From Bacteroidota bacterium (GTDB lineage Bacteria; Bacteroidota; Ignavibacteria; SZUA-365): DNA of 40,026 nt. The stretch is taken from positions 1 through 40,026 of the forward strand of contig JARYLZ010000021.1 of NCBI GenBank assembly GCA_029907355.1, read 5' to 3'. The notes below the pieces were generated by a model. That model saw nothing but the letters and a program-made list of their open reading frames with translations. It ran no database searches and had not been told where the DNA came from. The number at the start of each line of letters is the position of its first letter. Positions within the stretch are counted from its first letter, which is position 1. Made by a program: the position numbers and the translations under genes. Shown in pieces: positions 7,288-15,093 of this stretch.

Positions 7288-9099
7288 ATGAAAGCGAGAC
7301 GGGATTCTGCGGGGTGTGCACGCGGGACCCTTCCGTGCGACGCGCGGCACATCCCCCGCAGTGTGCGGAGGAGAGCGTTTCCCCCCAGCTCCGCGAGCAG
7401 GCGTATCCTGCGGATATCCGCCATCGGATTCGTGCTCCTCTTGTTCCCCGCGCTGCTGACGGCGCAACAACAGGATTGGCGACAGTTCAGCGACGAGGCA
7501 TTCATCGCGTATCTCCGATCCGTCCGCGAGGGGCGTGTCGTACAGGGTGTACAAGGCATCGCTGTGCATGCGCCGTGCCGCTTCGATCTCACGCTGGAAA
7601 CCGCCCGCCGGCTTTCCCTCATTTCCCCCGCCCTCAAGCAAGATCTCGAGAGCCTTCTCCGGCCTCTCCGTACCCAGACGGATATCGTCAGCGCGAGCGG
7701 GAAATTCATCGTTCATTTCGACACGACAGGCTCGAACACGCCCGCCCTCCTCGACGCCGGAGGCAACAGGATCCCCGGGACCGCTCATGCGTACGCGACC
7801 GCTCTCGCCGTCGCGCTCGACAGTGCGTACGAGATGGAAGTGGTGCGTGCGGGCTACCTCCCGCCGCCGTTCGAGACGGGGCGGAACACGTACGCCGTCT
7901 ACATTCGGGAAATGGTGAGCGATTACGGGTGGACGGTCCCCGTCGTGCAGATCCCCTCGACAACCGTCCAGCCGCTCTACACGACGTACATGGAAATCGA
8001 CAACGATTTCGCGGGGAAGTATTACACGAAGGGCCTCGATGGGGCGAGGGCGACGGTGGCACACGAATTCCACCACATGATCCAGTTGGGCAGATACGGG
8101 GCCTGGTACTCGGACCGATGGGTCCACGAGATGTCCTCGACCTATTACGAGGACTACGTTTTCGATCGCATCAACGATTACTACCAGTACCTCCCGGATT
8201 TCTTCGCGCACACGGAACGCCCCCTCTACGCGTGGGGCGAGTGGGGGTATCCCCTCATCGTTCTGCCGAAAATGCTCGAGAAGCGGTTCCCAAGCGGCGT
8301 GCTCCGCGGGATGTGGGAGGGTATGCAGCGATATGAGCCCGTGACCGCGCTCGACAACGCCTTACGGAACGCATCGCCCCCGAGCGATCTCACCGCGGAG
8401 ATGTGCATCTTTGCACGGTGGAACTACGCGACGGGGTTCCGCTTCGCCGACGCGGCGCCGGAGGATCGCTACGACGAGGGGGCCGTTTACCCCCTCGTGA
8501 GCTTCGCCTCCACCATTGAGCTCGCGGGCGACACCGCCGCCTTCGGAATGTATGTCCCGCCCCTGGGGACCGTCTTCGTCCGGGCGTTCACCGGTGCGGA
8601 TACGGTCGCCTTTTCCGTGACGAATATCGACGTCGAAGCGGCGAAACAGAGGTCCGCCTCGCCGGCGGAGTTTCAGCTCACGGTGCGAAAAGGCCCGGGT
8701 GGCGATGAGTTCACGCCGATCGGGAACGAATGGTTCTACCGCTTCAAAACGTTTTCCCCGGGCAATCTCTACCTGACCGTCTTCGCGAAAGGCCGAGTCC
8801 CGGACATCATGGCGCTGGTATACCCCAACCCGTACGACCCGCAACGGGACGGGCTGATCCGTTTTTCCATCCCGTCGGATATTGCCGCCGTAACCGGTGA
8901 ACTCGCGGTGTACTCGGTCTCCATGGACCTCGTCGACCGCACGACGGTGAACGTGCGGAGCGATGCGCTTTTCGGGAGATACATGCCGTGGGACGGCACG
9001 GTCTCCGGCGGGAGGCCCTTGGGGAGCGGGGTGTACATCTATTTCATCCGTATCGCGGGGAGAACCCTGTCCGGCAAGTTCGCCGTCGTCCGCCGGTGA
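7288..9099 (+). CDS. Secreted zinc metalloprotease (MXAN_6640-like) with sorting-type C-terminus
   Basis: The protein is about 603 residues. A long, arginine-rich N-region precedes a hydrophobic core (about residues 44-58) and a likely cleavage after L-L-T-A, so a later start is possible. ATG 7288 is preceded by GTG 7285 and a purine-rich GGAGGGGGAG. The zincin motif H259-E-F-H-H263 is clear, with E281 in W-V-H-E-M-S-S as the probable third metal ligand. This arrangement matches the MXAN_6640 family of putative metalloproteases. The last ~95 residues begin Y-P-N-P-Y-D-P and end S-G-K-F-A-V-V-R-R, a FlgD/type A sorting-like Ig domain used by the type IX secretion system. It probably acts at the cell surface or outside; its substrate is unknown. 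Confidence 0.8.
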   Translation: MKARRDSAGCARGTLPCDARHIPRSVRRRAFPPSSASRRILRISAIGFVLLLFPALLTAQQQDWRQFSDEAFIAYLRSVREGRVVQGVQGIAVHAPCRFDLTLETARRLSLISPALKQDLESLLRPLRTQTDIVSASGKFIVHFDTTGSNTPALLDAGGNRIPGTAHAYATALAVALDSAYEMEVVRAGYLPPPFETGRNTYAVYIREMVSDYGWTVPVVQIPSTTVQPLYTTYMEIDNDFAGKYYTKGLDGARATVAHEFHHMIQLGRYGAWYSDRWVHEMSSTYYEDYVFDRINDYYQYLPDFFAHTERPLYAWGEWGYPLIVLPKMLEKRFPSGVLRGMWEGMQRYEPVTALDNALRNASPPSDLTAEMCIFARWNYATGFRFADAAPEDRYDEGAVYPLVSFASTIELAGDTAAFGMYVPPLGTVFVRAFTGADTVAFSVTNIDVEAAKQRSASPAEFQLTVRKGPGGDEFTPIGNEWFYRFKTFSPGNLYLTVFAKGRVPDIMALVYPNPYDPQRDGLIRFSIPSDIAAVTGELAVYSVSMDLVDRTTVNVRSDALFGRYMPWDGTVSGGRPLGSGVYIYFIRIAGRTLSGKFAVVRR

Positions 9100-9103
9100 C
9101 GCC

Positions 9104-9718
9104 GTGCGCATCGTCGCCTCGAATCTCTCCCGAACGTTCGGCCGCATGGAGGTGTTCCGCGGCGTTTCGTTCGCAGCCGGCAAAGGCATGGTGCTCGGCA
9201 TCACCGGTCGTAACGGTTCCGGAAAAACGACGCTGTTGAAAATCGCAGCGGGACTTCTGGGTCCCACGACCGGCACCATCTCCTGGTCGGTGGGCAGCAC
9301 CGCGCTGGAACCCCGGCATGTGTACCGTCACATCGGTTTCGCCGCCCCCTACCTCGCCCTGTACGACGACATGACGGTCGAAGAGAATCTGCGTTTTTTC
9401 GCTGCCATGCGCGGCCTGCGCCTCGAGTGGAATCGTATTGCCTCGTTCCTCGATTCCGTCGGCCTCACGGCGGGACGGGAAGATCCTCTCCGCGCCTTCT
9501 CGTCGGGGATGAAACAGCGGGTGCGCCTTCTCTTCGCTCTGCTCCACGACCCGCCCGCTCTGCTCCTCGACGAGCCGGGGACAAATCTCGACGAAGAGGG
9601 CCTCGACATCGTGCGCGGGATCGTCCGTTCGAGGCGTTCGATCGGACCCGTTCTCATCGCGACGAACGACCATGCGGATATCGAACTGTGTGACGGGGTC
9701 ATCCGCCTGTCCGATTGA
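9104..9718 (+). CDS. ccmA: Haem exporter ATP-binding protein CcmA
   Basis: This is a single ABC ATPase domain of 204 residues, the usual CcmA size. The Walker A motif is G35-R-N-G-S-G-K41-T-T, the signature loop is F-S-S-G-M-K-Q-R and the Walker B is A-L-L-L-D-E-P-G. The F-S-S-G-M-K-Q-R form is common in CcmA. CcmA powers the CcmAB(CD) machine that releases holo-CcmE in cytochrome c maturation System I; it is a cytoplasmic subunit at the inner membrane. The GTG at 9104, four bases after the metalloprotease stop, is the first in-frame start that fits. The next ccm gene is 3 kb downstream, beyond a sensor kinase. Taken alone it could be any small ABC-2-type ATPase; the ccmBCDEF run makes CcmA the best call. 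Confidence 0.85.
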   Translation: MRIVASNLSRTFGRMEVFRGVSFAAGKGMVLGITGRNGSGKTTLLKIAAGLLGPTTGTISWSVGSTALEPRHVYRHIGFAAPYLALYDDMTVEENLRFFAAMRGLRLEWNRIASFLDSVGLTAGREDPLRAFSSGMKQRVRLLFALLHDPPALLLDEPGTNLDEEGLDIVRGIVRSRRSIGPVLIATNDHADIELCDGVIRLSD

Positions 9719-9748
9719 ATTTCCTGCAGCGAAATTTCCCGAACCATC

Positions 9749-9777
9749 TTGTCTCCTTGGGCAGGGCCTGCTAGTTT
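9749..9777 (+). promoter_or_regulatory. Promoter for hybrid sensor kinase
   Basis: TTGTCT (9749-9754), a 17-base spacer and TAGTTT (9772-9777, continuing CG) form a good TTG/TAnnTTT pair, 143 bases before the kinase ATG. It lies just after the ccmA stop, so the kinase, and perhaps ccmB onward, can be transcribed separately from ccmA. The leader from about 9785 to 9919 has no gene. Confidence 0.5.
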
Positions 9778-9919
9778 CGTTCTCACATCTTCCCTATTGG
9801 ACGATCGGCCGGGGCTCATCGCGTCACTTTCTTCATGGGGGAGGACCTGTCGGTGTTTCCCGGTCGATGGGGAAAGGGAGTGGAGCAGTCCTATTTTAAG
9901 AGAGAATGAGCAGCGGGCG

Positions 9920-12586
9920 ATGAAAGCACATGGGATGATTCAGGTCGCAGAATCCTTGGGGGATATGGTCTATCGATACCGTCTCCCCGGCGGGGAAATG
10001 GAATACGTGAGCCGCTCTGCGTGGGAGCGGTATCGTCCGGGCGAGGAACCGCCCGTGAACGCGAGGGATTTCCGAAGGCGTTTCATCCACGACGACAGCC
10101 CGGGCGACCCGGCGGGAGTCATCGAAGAACATGAGCGCGAGAGGAAAAGCGGGTGTGTCGATTACCTCGCTTCACTCGCCGGAGGGGATGTACGCTGGGT
10201 CGAGGACAGGTTCGCCGTCCTTCAAGACGACTGCGGCGATTTCGCTGTCGTCGTCGGAGCGATATCCGATATCCACGCGAGGAAAACGGCGGAGGAGGAA
10301 CCCCGGAACAGGGAGAGAATGCTTCGCATGGAATACGAGCAGTCCGCGGACGGATTCGTCCGTCTCGATCTCTCCCATCGCATGGTGGACACCAACCCCG
10401 CTTTCCGCCGGTTGGTCGGGTACGAGGCGGAAGAATTGGCAGGGATGACGCCCGAAAACATTACGCATCCCGACGACTGGCAAAGGGAACGCGAGATCGT
10501 TTGCGCGATGGTTCGGAGCGGTACCCCCTTTTGCACCCTTCAGAAACGCTATGTCAGGCGGGACGGTGCAACGGTGTGGGCGGAGTTGACGGTGACAGCG
10601 GTACGGGACGAGAGCGGCGCCCCTGCGGGTTTCATGGCCATCGTGCGCGATATAACCGAAAAACACCGGGCGGAGGAAGAAATCCGCTCCTGGCGGACAC
10701 TCTACGAACTCGTGACGGCGGCGTCCGGCCAGGTGGTCTACGATCTCGACATCCCATCGGGCAGTATCCGATGGGGGGGGAGCATCGAGGCTGTTCTCGG
10801 CTATGGCGGGACGGAACCGATGTGTGATTTCGCTTGCTGGGCGGAAGCGATACACCCCTCCGACAGAGATCGCGCGCTCGCGGGGTTCGAACGGTGCCGC
10901 CGGACGCTCCAACCGTACGAGGAGGAGTTCCGATTCCGCCGTGCCGACGGCGGGTATGCGTGGATACTCACGCGGGGGTTTTTCCTCCCCGGCGAAAGTG
11001 GGACCGCCGAGCGCATGGTCGGCATGATGATCGACATCGAGAGGAGTGTCAACGCCGAGAACGCCCAGCGGGAAAACGAGCGGAAGTACCGGACGCTCTT
11101 CGAGGTCTCCCCGTCGGGGATCCTCGTGGAAAACGCGGCGGGTACGATCGTCGACGTCAATGCCGCCTTCTGCCGCTCGTGCGGGTACCGACGCGAGGAA
11201 CTCGTCGGCAAACCCATCGAGTTCCTCGTGCCGGAAGAACACCTCACCGCGCTCCGCCTCCACCGGGCGGACGTTCTCAAAGGGAAAACCGTCGCGCACG
11301 ACATCGAATGCCGGAGGAAGGACGGCGGGAAATGCTGGCTGGCATTCCACGAGATCGCCCTTCCCGGACCCGACGGCGAAGCCGGTATCCTCGTCGTGGC
11401 GGACGACATCACGGCGCGGAGGGAACAGGAGCGCAAGATGGCGGAGGCGAAGGAGAACGCCGAGCGCTCCGAGAAACTCAAGGATGTCTTCATCGCGAAC
11501 GTGTCCCACGAGATCCGCACGCCGCTCAACGTGCTCGTCGGGTTCGTCGATCTCATCGGGGAGATCTACCGCGACATGATCGCACCGGAACACGCGGAAC
11601 TGTTCCGGACCATCGACCGCTCCGGGAAACGCCTGCTCCGGACCATCGAACATCTCCTCAACATTTCGAGCATCCAGGCGGGGACGTTCCAGGCCAGGTA
11701 CGAAACCCTCGACCTGGCCGAAGCCATCGCCCAGGTCGCCGCGGACATGAGGCCGTTCGCGCACGCCAAAGGTCTCTCCCTCGAGACATCCTACGCGGGC
11801 CGGAAAATCTACGGTGTGCTCGACCGTTACGCGTTCGAACAAGCGCTCATCAACCTGGTGGACAACGCGATCAAGTTCACGCCCGCAGGGTACGTCCGCA
11901 TATCTCTCACGGTCGAGGATGAATGGGCTCGAATCGATATCGTCGACAGCGGGATTGGTATTTCAGACGAGTATGCTCCATATATTTGGGAGAAATTCTC
12001 CCAGGAATCGGGCGGGACAGCGCGCCCCTTCGAAGGTCTGGGACTCGGTATGGCATTGACGAAGCATTACGTGGAGCTCAATCGCGGTATGATCTCTTTA
12101 TCCAGCACGAAAGGCGGCGGGACCACGGTCACCATGTTTTTCCCGCTCGATGAATACGCGGGCGATCATTTCGAGGCCGGACCGAAGCCGTCGCACGGCG
12201 TCTCTTCCGAAGCTTCCCGAAAGAGGCGGGTTCTCGTCGTCGAAGACGACCCTCAGAGCCAGCAATACATGAAGATCCTTCTCGGGAAGGATTACCTCGT
12301 GGATATCGCCCCGACGGCAGGCGCCGTTCTCGAGATTCTCGGCAAGACGCCGGTGGACATCATCCTCATGGACATCTCGCTTCACGGCGAGATCGACGGC
12401 CTGCAATTGACGCGCATCATCAGGCAGAAACCCGGGTGCGAGCGCATTCCCATCATCGCCGTGACAGCGCATGCCTTTCCCTCGGACCGCCAGAGGAGCC
12501 TCGAGGCCGGATGTACGGAATACATCTCGAAACCGTTCCAGCGCGATCAGCTCATGAGGCTCATCGCCGGTCTGACGGGGGAATGA
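9920..12586 (+). CDS. Hybrid PAS sensor histidine kinase with C-terminal receiver
   Basis: The protein is 888 residues and has no transmembrane segment, so it is probably cytoplasmic. Four PAS-like units occupy about residues 10-115, 130-250, 260-380 and 390-505. They are followed by HisKA with H530 in V-S-H-E-I-R-T-P-L-N and an HATPase with N649 in L-V-D-N-A-I-K-F-T-P, then G-I-G-I and G-L-G-L-G-M-A. A receiver domain has acidic residues V-V-E-D-D and phospho-acceptor D818 (L-M-D-I-S-L). Phosphate would pass from H530 to D818 and perhaps on to another partner; no DNA-binding output is fused. The ATG at 9920 is the best start, though its ribosome-binding site is weak. It sits between ccmA and ccmB, an unusual place. 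The sensed ligand cannot be read from the sequence. Confidence 0.93.
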   Translation: MKAHGMIQVAESLGDMVYRYRLPGGEMEYVSRSAWERYRPGEEPPVNARDFRRRFIHDDSPGDPAGVIEEHERERKSGCVDYLASLAGGDVRWVEDRFAVLQDDCGDFAVVVGAISDIHARKTAEEEPRNRERMLRMEYEQSADGFVRLDLSHRMVDTNPAFRRLVGYEAEELAGMTPENITHPDDWQREREIVCAMVRSGTPFCTLQKRYVRRDGATVWAELTVTAVRDESGAPAGFMAIVRDITEKHRAEEEIRSWRTLYELVTAASGQVVYDLDIPSGSIRWGGSIEAVLGYGGTEPMCDFACWAEAIHPSDRDRALAGFERCRRTLQPYEEEFRFRRADGGYAWILTRGFFLPGESGTAERMVGMMIDIERSVNAENAQRENERKYRTLFEVSPSGILVENAAGTIVDVNAAFCRSCGYRREELVGKPIEFLVPEEHLTALRLHRADVLKGKTVAHDIECRRKDGGKCWLAFHEIALPGPDGEAGILVVADDITARREQERKMAEAKENAERSEKLKDVFIANVSHEIRTPLNVLVGFVDLIGEIYRDMIAPEHAELFRTIDRSGKRLLRTIEHLLNISSIQAGTFQARYETLDLAEAIAQVAADMRPFAHAKGLSLETSYAGRKIYGVLDRYAFEQALINLVDNAIKFTPAGYVRISLTVEDEWARIDIVDSGIGISDEYAPYIWEKFSQESGGTARPFEGLGLGMALTKHYVELNRGMISLSSTKGGGTTVTMFFPLDEYAGDHFEAGPKPSHGVSSEASRKRRVLVVEDDPQSQQYMKILLGKDYLVDIAPTAGAVLEILGKTPVDIILMDISLHGEIDGLQLTRIIRQKPGCERIPIIAVTAHAFPSDRQRSLEAGCTEYISKPFQRDQLMRLIAGLTGE

Positions 12587-12722
12587 GCGCCCGTCCACGA
12601 TCCGCGAGAACGCGGCCCACGGTGGCATGGTCGACCGCGGCGATCATACGGGTACGCGAGGGGACCTCATGCCCCGAACCGTGCTTAGCCTCTTCCCTCT
12701 TCGCGATGGGAAGCGGAGAATC

Positions 12723-13391
12723 ATGACGATCCATCCCGCTCTTGCTTTGCTCGCCAAGGATTTCCGGGGGGAGTGGAGAACCCGCTATGCCGTCAACACC
12801 CTCCTGATGTTCATCGTCGTGACCCTCTCGGTCGTCGTTTTCGCCTTGGCGGGGGAAACGTTGACGTCGGGTGTGCAGGCGGGCCTGCTATGGGTCGTCC
12901 TTTTCTTCAGTGCGATGAACGGCATGTCCCGCTCGTTCCTTTCCGAAGAGGAGCGGGGTACCACGCTCACCCTCCGACTCCTCGCCGACCCGTCCGCCAT
13001 CTACCTCGGCAAACTCTTGTTCAACCTGGTGCTCGCCCTCCTGCTCAACGTGTTCATCGTGTTGCTCTTCCTCGTATTCCTCGAGGGTTTTCTCATCCGC
13101 CAGCCTGGGTTGTTCTTGGCGGTGATCCTGGGCGGGGGGGCGGGTGTCGCTGCAGCGACCACCGTCATCGCTGCCATGATCGCGCGCGCAGGCAGCAAGG
13201 GTCCTCTCTTCCCCGTTCTCTCCTTCCCCGTTCTCCTCCCCCTGCTGATGTCCGGTATCTCGGCCACGAAGATCGCGATGGAGGAAACGGAATGGACCCT
13301 CGCGCTCCCGGAACTGGGTGTGCTGGCGTCGTATATCGCCGTCGTCGTTGCCGCATCGTTCTTTCTGTTCGATTTCGTTTGGAAAGATTGA
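12723..13391 (+). CDS. ccmB: Haem exporter permease CcmB
   Basis: The 222-residue integral membrane protein has about six helices and matches CcmB in length and pattern. N-terminal L-L-A-K-D-F-R-G-E-W-R-T-R is the typical cytoplasmic start, followed by the conserved S-F-L-S-E-E-E-R-G-T-T-L-T-L-R-L-L loop near residue 60 and G-K-L-L-F-N. The partner CcmA supplies ATP. Start at ATG 12723 is set by CGGAGA upstream; the frame is open further upstream but without family similarity. The gene is separated from the kinase by 136 bases and from ccmC by 20, so ccmB and ccmC are co-transcribed. Confidence 0.9.
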   Translation: MTIHPALALLAKDFRGEWRTRYAVNTLLMFIVVTLSVVVFALAGETLTSGVQAGLLWVVLFFSAMNGMSRSFLSEEERGTTLTLRLLADPSAIYLGKLLFNLVLALLLNVFIVLLFLVFLEGFLIRQPGLFLAVILGGGAGVAAATTVIAAMIARAGSKGPLFPVLSFPVLLPLLMSGISATKIAMEETEWTLALPELGVLASYIAVVVAASFFLFDFVWKD

Positions 13392-13411
13392 AGCGGGAGG
13401 TGTCGTCGCCG

Positions 13412-14353
13412 ATGTGGTGGAAAACCCTTCTCTTCACGTGGATCGCGGTGTTCAGCGCGATGGCCCTCGTCGTGCCTGTCGCAGGGACTTTCGATGCGGT
13501 CCGCGCCAGAGGATGCGGCGGTGCCCCGTATCCCGTGCGTGCGACGATTCCCGATCCGCGCGCGGGAGTCCATGTGGGGAACGGGATCGCCGTACCCGCC
13601 GTCGACCGAAACGGGAATCGTGCGATGCTCGTTTTCCCCGCGCAACCGGACGGTCTGGCGGATGGGCGCACGTACGTGGTCCGCGTATGGGCCGACTCCG
13701 CTTCCAGGCTGTTCCACGTCGCATCCGTCGTTTCGATCGACCCGTTATGGACTTTCCCTTACATCGCCGGTCTCGGGGAGCGTGCACGGATCATTTTTTT
13801 CCACGTACCCACCGCATGGCTCAGCGTCATCGCGTTCCTCGTCTCCCTGTGGTATGGGGTATCGTACCTTCGGAGAAGGCGCGGAGAAGACGATGCGCTT
13901 TCCGCCGCCTCGGCCGGTCTCGGGCTGTTGTTCTGCCTGCTCGCGACGGCGACCGGTTCGCTCTGGGCGAAATTCAATTGGGGATCCTTCTGGAACTGGG
14001 ACCCACGGGAGACCTCGATCTTCGTTCTCTTGCTCGTGTATGGTGCCTATTTCGCCCTTCGTTCCGCCGTGGAGGACGCCGGGAAACGCGCCGTTCTCTC
14101 GGCCGTATACGGAATCCTCGCTTTCGTGAGCGTCCCATTCTTTATTTTCATCGTCCCGCGCGTGCTACCCGGTTTGCACCCCGGTTCGGCGGACGATACG
14201 GGAAGCGGACCGATTCTCGGCGGTGGGGGCATAGACATGGGGATGCGCGTCGTGATGTACGCGCTCCTCGTGGGTTTCACCGGGCTCTTCTCCTGGATGC
14301 TTCGCCTCGCCGACCGTGTCCACCGCCTCGAAGCCGAGAGAGGACACGATTGA
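13412..14353 (+). CDS. ccmC: Haem handling protein CcmC (CcsA/CcmC family)
   Basis: The 313-residue membrane protein carries the tryptophan-rich haem-binding motif N-W190-G-S-F-W-N-W-D197-P-R-E, and conserved histidines flank it, such as I-I-F-F-H-V-P-T-A-W. CcmC presents haem to CcmE at the outer face of the inner membrane. It is longer than the ~240 residues of E. coli CcmC because of a ~90-residue extension: one N-terminal helix plus a soluble segment with R-A-T-I-P-D-P-R-A-G. ATG 13412 is used here; an in-frame GTG at 13400 is an alternative. It follows ccmB closely and precedes ccmD. The extension resembles a small extracytoplasmic beta domain, possibly CcmE-like, which would be a notable fusion. 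Confidence 0.88.
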   Translation: MWWKTLLFTWIAVFSAMALVVPVAGTFDAVRARGCGGAPYPVRATIPDPRAGVHVGNGIAVPAVDRNGNRAMLVFPAQPDGLADGRTYVVRVWADSASRLFHVASVVSIDPLWTFPYIAGLGERARIIFFHVPTAWLSVIAFLVSLWYGVSYLRRRRGEDDALSAASAGLGLLFCLLATATGSLWAKFNWGSFWNWDPRETSIFVLLLVYGAYFALRSAVEDAGKRAVLSAVYGILAFVSVPFFIFIVPRVLPGLHPGSADDTGSGPILGGGGIDMGMRVVMYALLVGFTGLFSWMLRLADRVHRLEAERGHD

Positions 14354-14494
14354 GAAGCAGGGGATCGAAAAAGCCGACCGGCGGGGCAATGCCGGCGAAC
14401 GGGCATGGAATTCCGGAGAAAGAGGCTCTCGCATCGGCTGAAGGTCCGCGGAAGCGTTTTCTCTCCACGCGAAAAAACGTATCATAGACACGCC

Positions 14495-14623
14495 ATGTAC
14501 GAATTTCTCGCAGAACACTCGGAATACGTCGTGCTGGCCGTCGCGCTGATCGTGTGGGCTGGGGTGTTCGCATACCTCGTCCGCATCGACCGCCGCGTGC
14601 GAAAGCTTGAACGCAAACCGTGA
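14495..14623 (+). CDS. ccmD: CcmD family small membrane protein
   Basis: A 42-residue product starting at ATG 14495 (M-Y-E-F-L) has one membrane helix (about residues 10-28), then the positively charged tail R-I-D-R-R-V-R-K-L-E-R. The single helix plus R/K-rich tail, and the place between ccmC and ccmE, are those of CcmD, which helps release haem-loaded CcmE from CcmC. Families this short carry little sequence signal, so context is decisive. A TATCAT at 14480-14485 precedes it, but it is too close to the ATG to be convincing as a promoter. Confidence 0.78.
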   Translation: MYEFLAEHSEYVVLAVALIVWAGVFAYLVRIDRRVRKLERKP

Positions 14624-14633
14624 GGGGCGCGTG

Positions 14634-15044
14634 ATGGCGAAGCGCAGGTATCTCATCGGGGGACTGGTCATCGTGGTGTCCCTCGTGATCGGCGGGTACG
14701 CGTTCCTTCGGGGGAGCGTGAAGTATGCGACGTTCGGCGAGGCGGAACGGTCGGGGAAACGCGTCCAGGTCGCCGGCACGTGGATCCGCGAGCGCGGAAG
14801 CGTGTACGACCCGCGGACAAACACATTCGCGTTCTCCATGCGCGACGGGGAGAACCGAGAGGCCGAAATCGTGCTCCATGGGCCGAAACCCAACAACTTC
14901 GATCTTGCGGAGAACCTCGTCGTGAAAGGGCGTTTCGAGAACGGGACATTCCATGCAACGCAGGTTCTCACGAAATGCCCTTCGAAGTACACCGGCGAAC
15001 CCTCGCCGGGGCACCCCGAGGGTATCCCGAAGGAGAACCCTTGA
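14634..15044 (+). CDS. ccmE: Cytochrome c maturation haem chaperone CcmE, CxxxY variant
   Basis: The 136-residue protein has one N-terminal membrane anchor (about residues 5-24) and a periplasmic OB-fold domain, as in CcmE. The key site reads L-T-K-C115-P-S-K-Y119. Classical CcmE of proteobacteria binds haem covalently through histidine in HxxxY; here a cysteine takes that place. A CxxxY CcmE is the hallmark of the variant System I described in archaea and some bacteria that lack CcmH. ATG 14634 follows GAGGGG by about six bases; GTG 14631 is also possible. It begins 10 bases after ccmD. Downstream residues are a short proline-rich tail. The family call is firm. Confidence 0.92.
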   Translation: MAKRRYLIGGLVIVVSLVIGGYAFLRGSVKYATFGEAERSGKRVQVAGTWIRERGSVYDPRTNTFAFSMRDGENREAEIVLHGPKPNNFDLAENLVVKGRFENGTFHATQVLTKCPSKYTGEPSPGHPEGIPKENP

Positions 15045-15093
15045 GCACACGGCATCCCGACCGTGCCGTCGCGTTCACCGGCACGGAGTTCGC

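Noticed and set aside
14457-14485. TTTTCT-N17-TATCAT as a ccmD promoter
   Set aside because: The -10 would lie only 9 bases before the ATG and the -35 is poor; ccmD is better read as part of the ccmB-F transcript.
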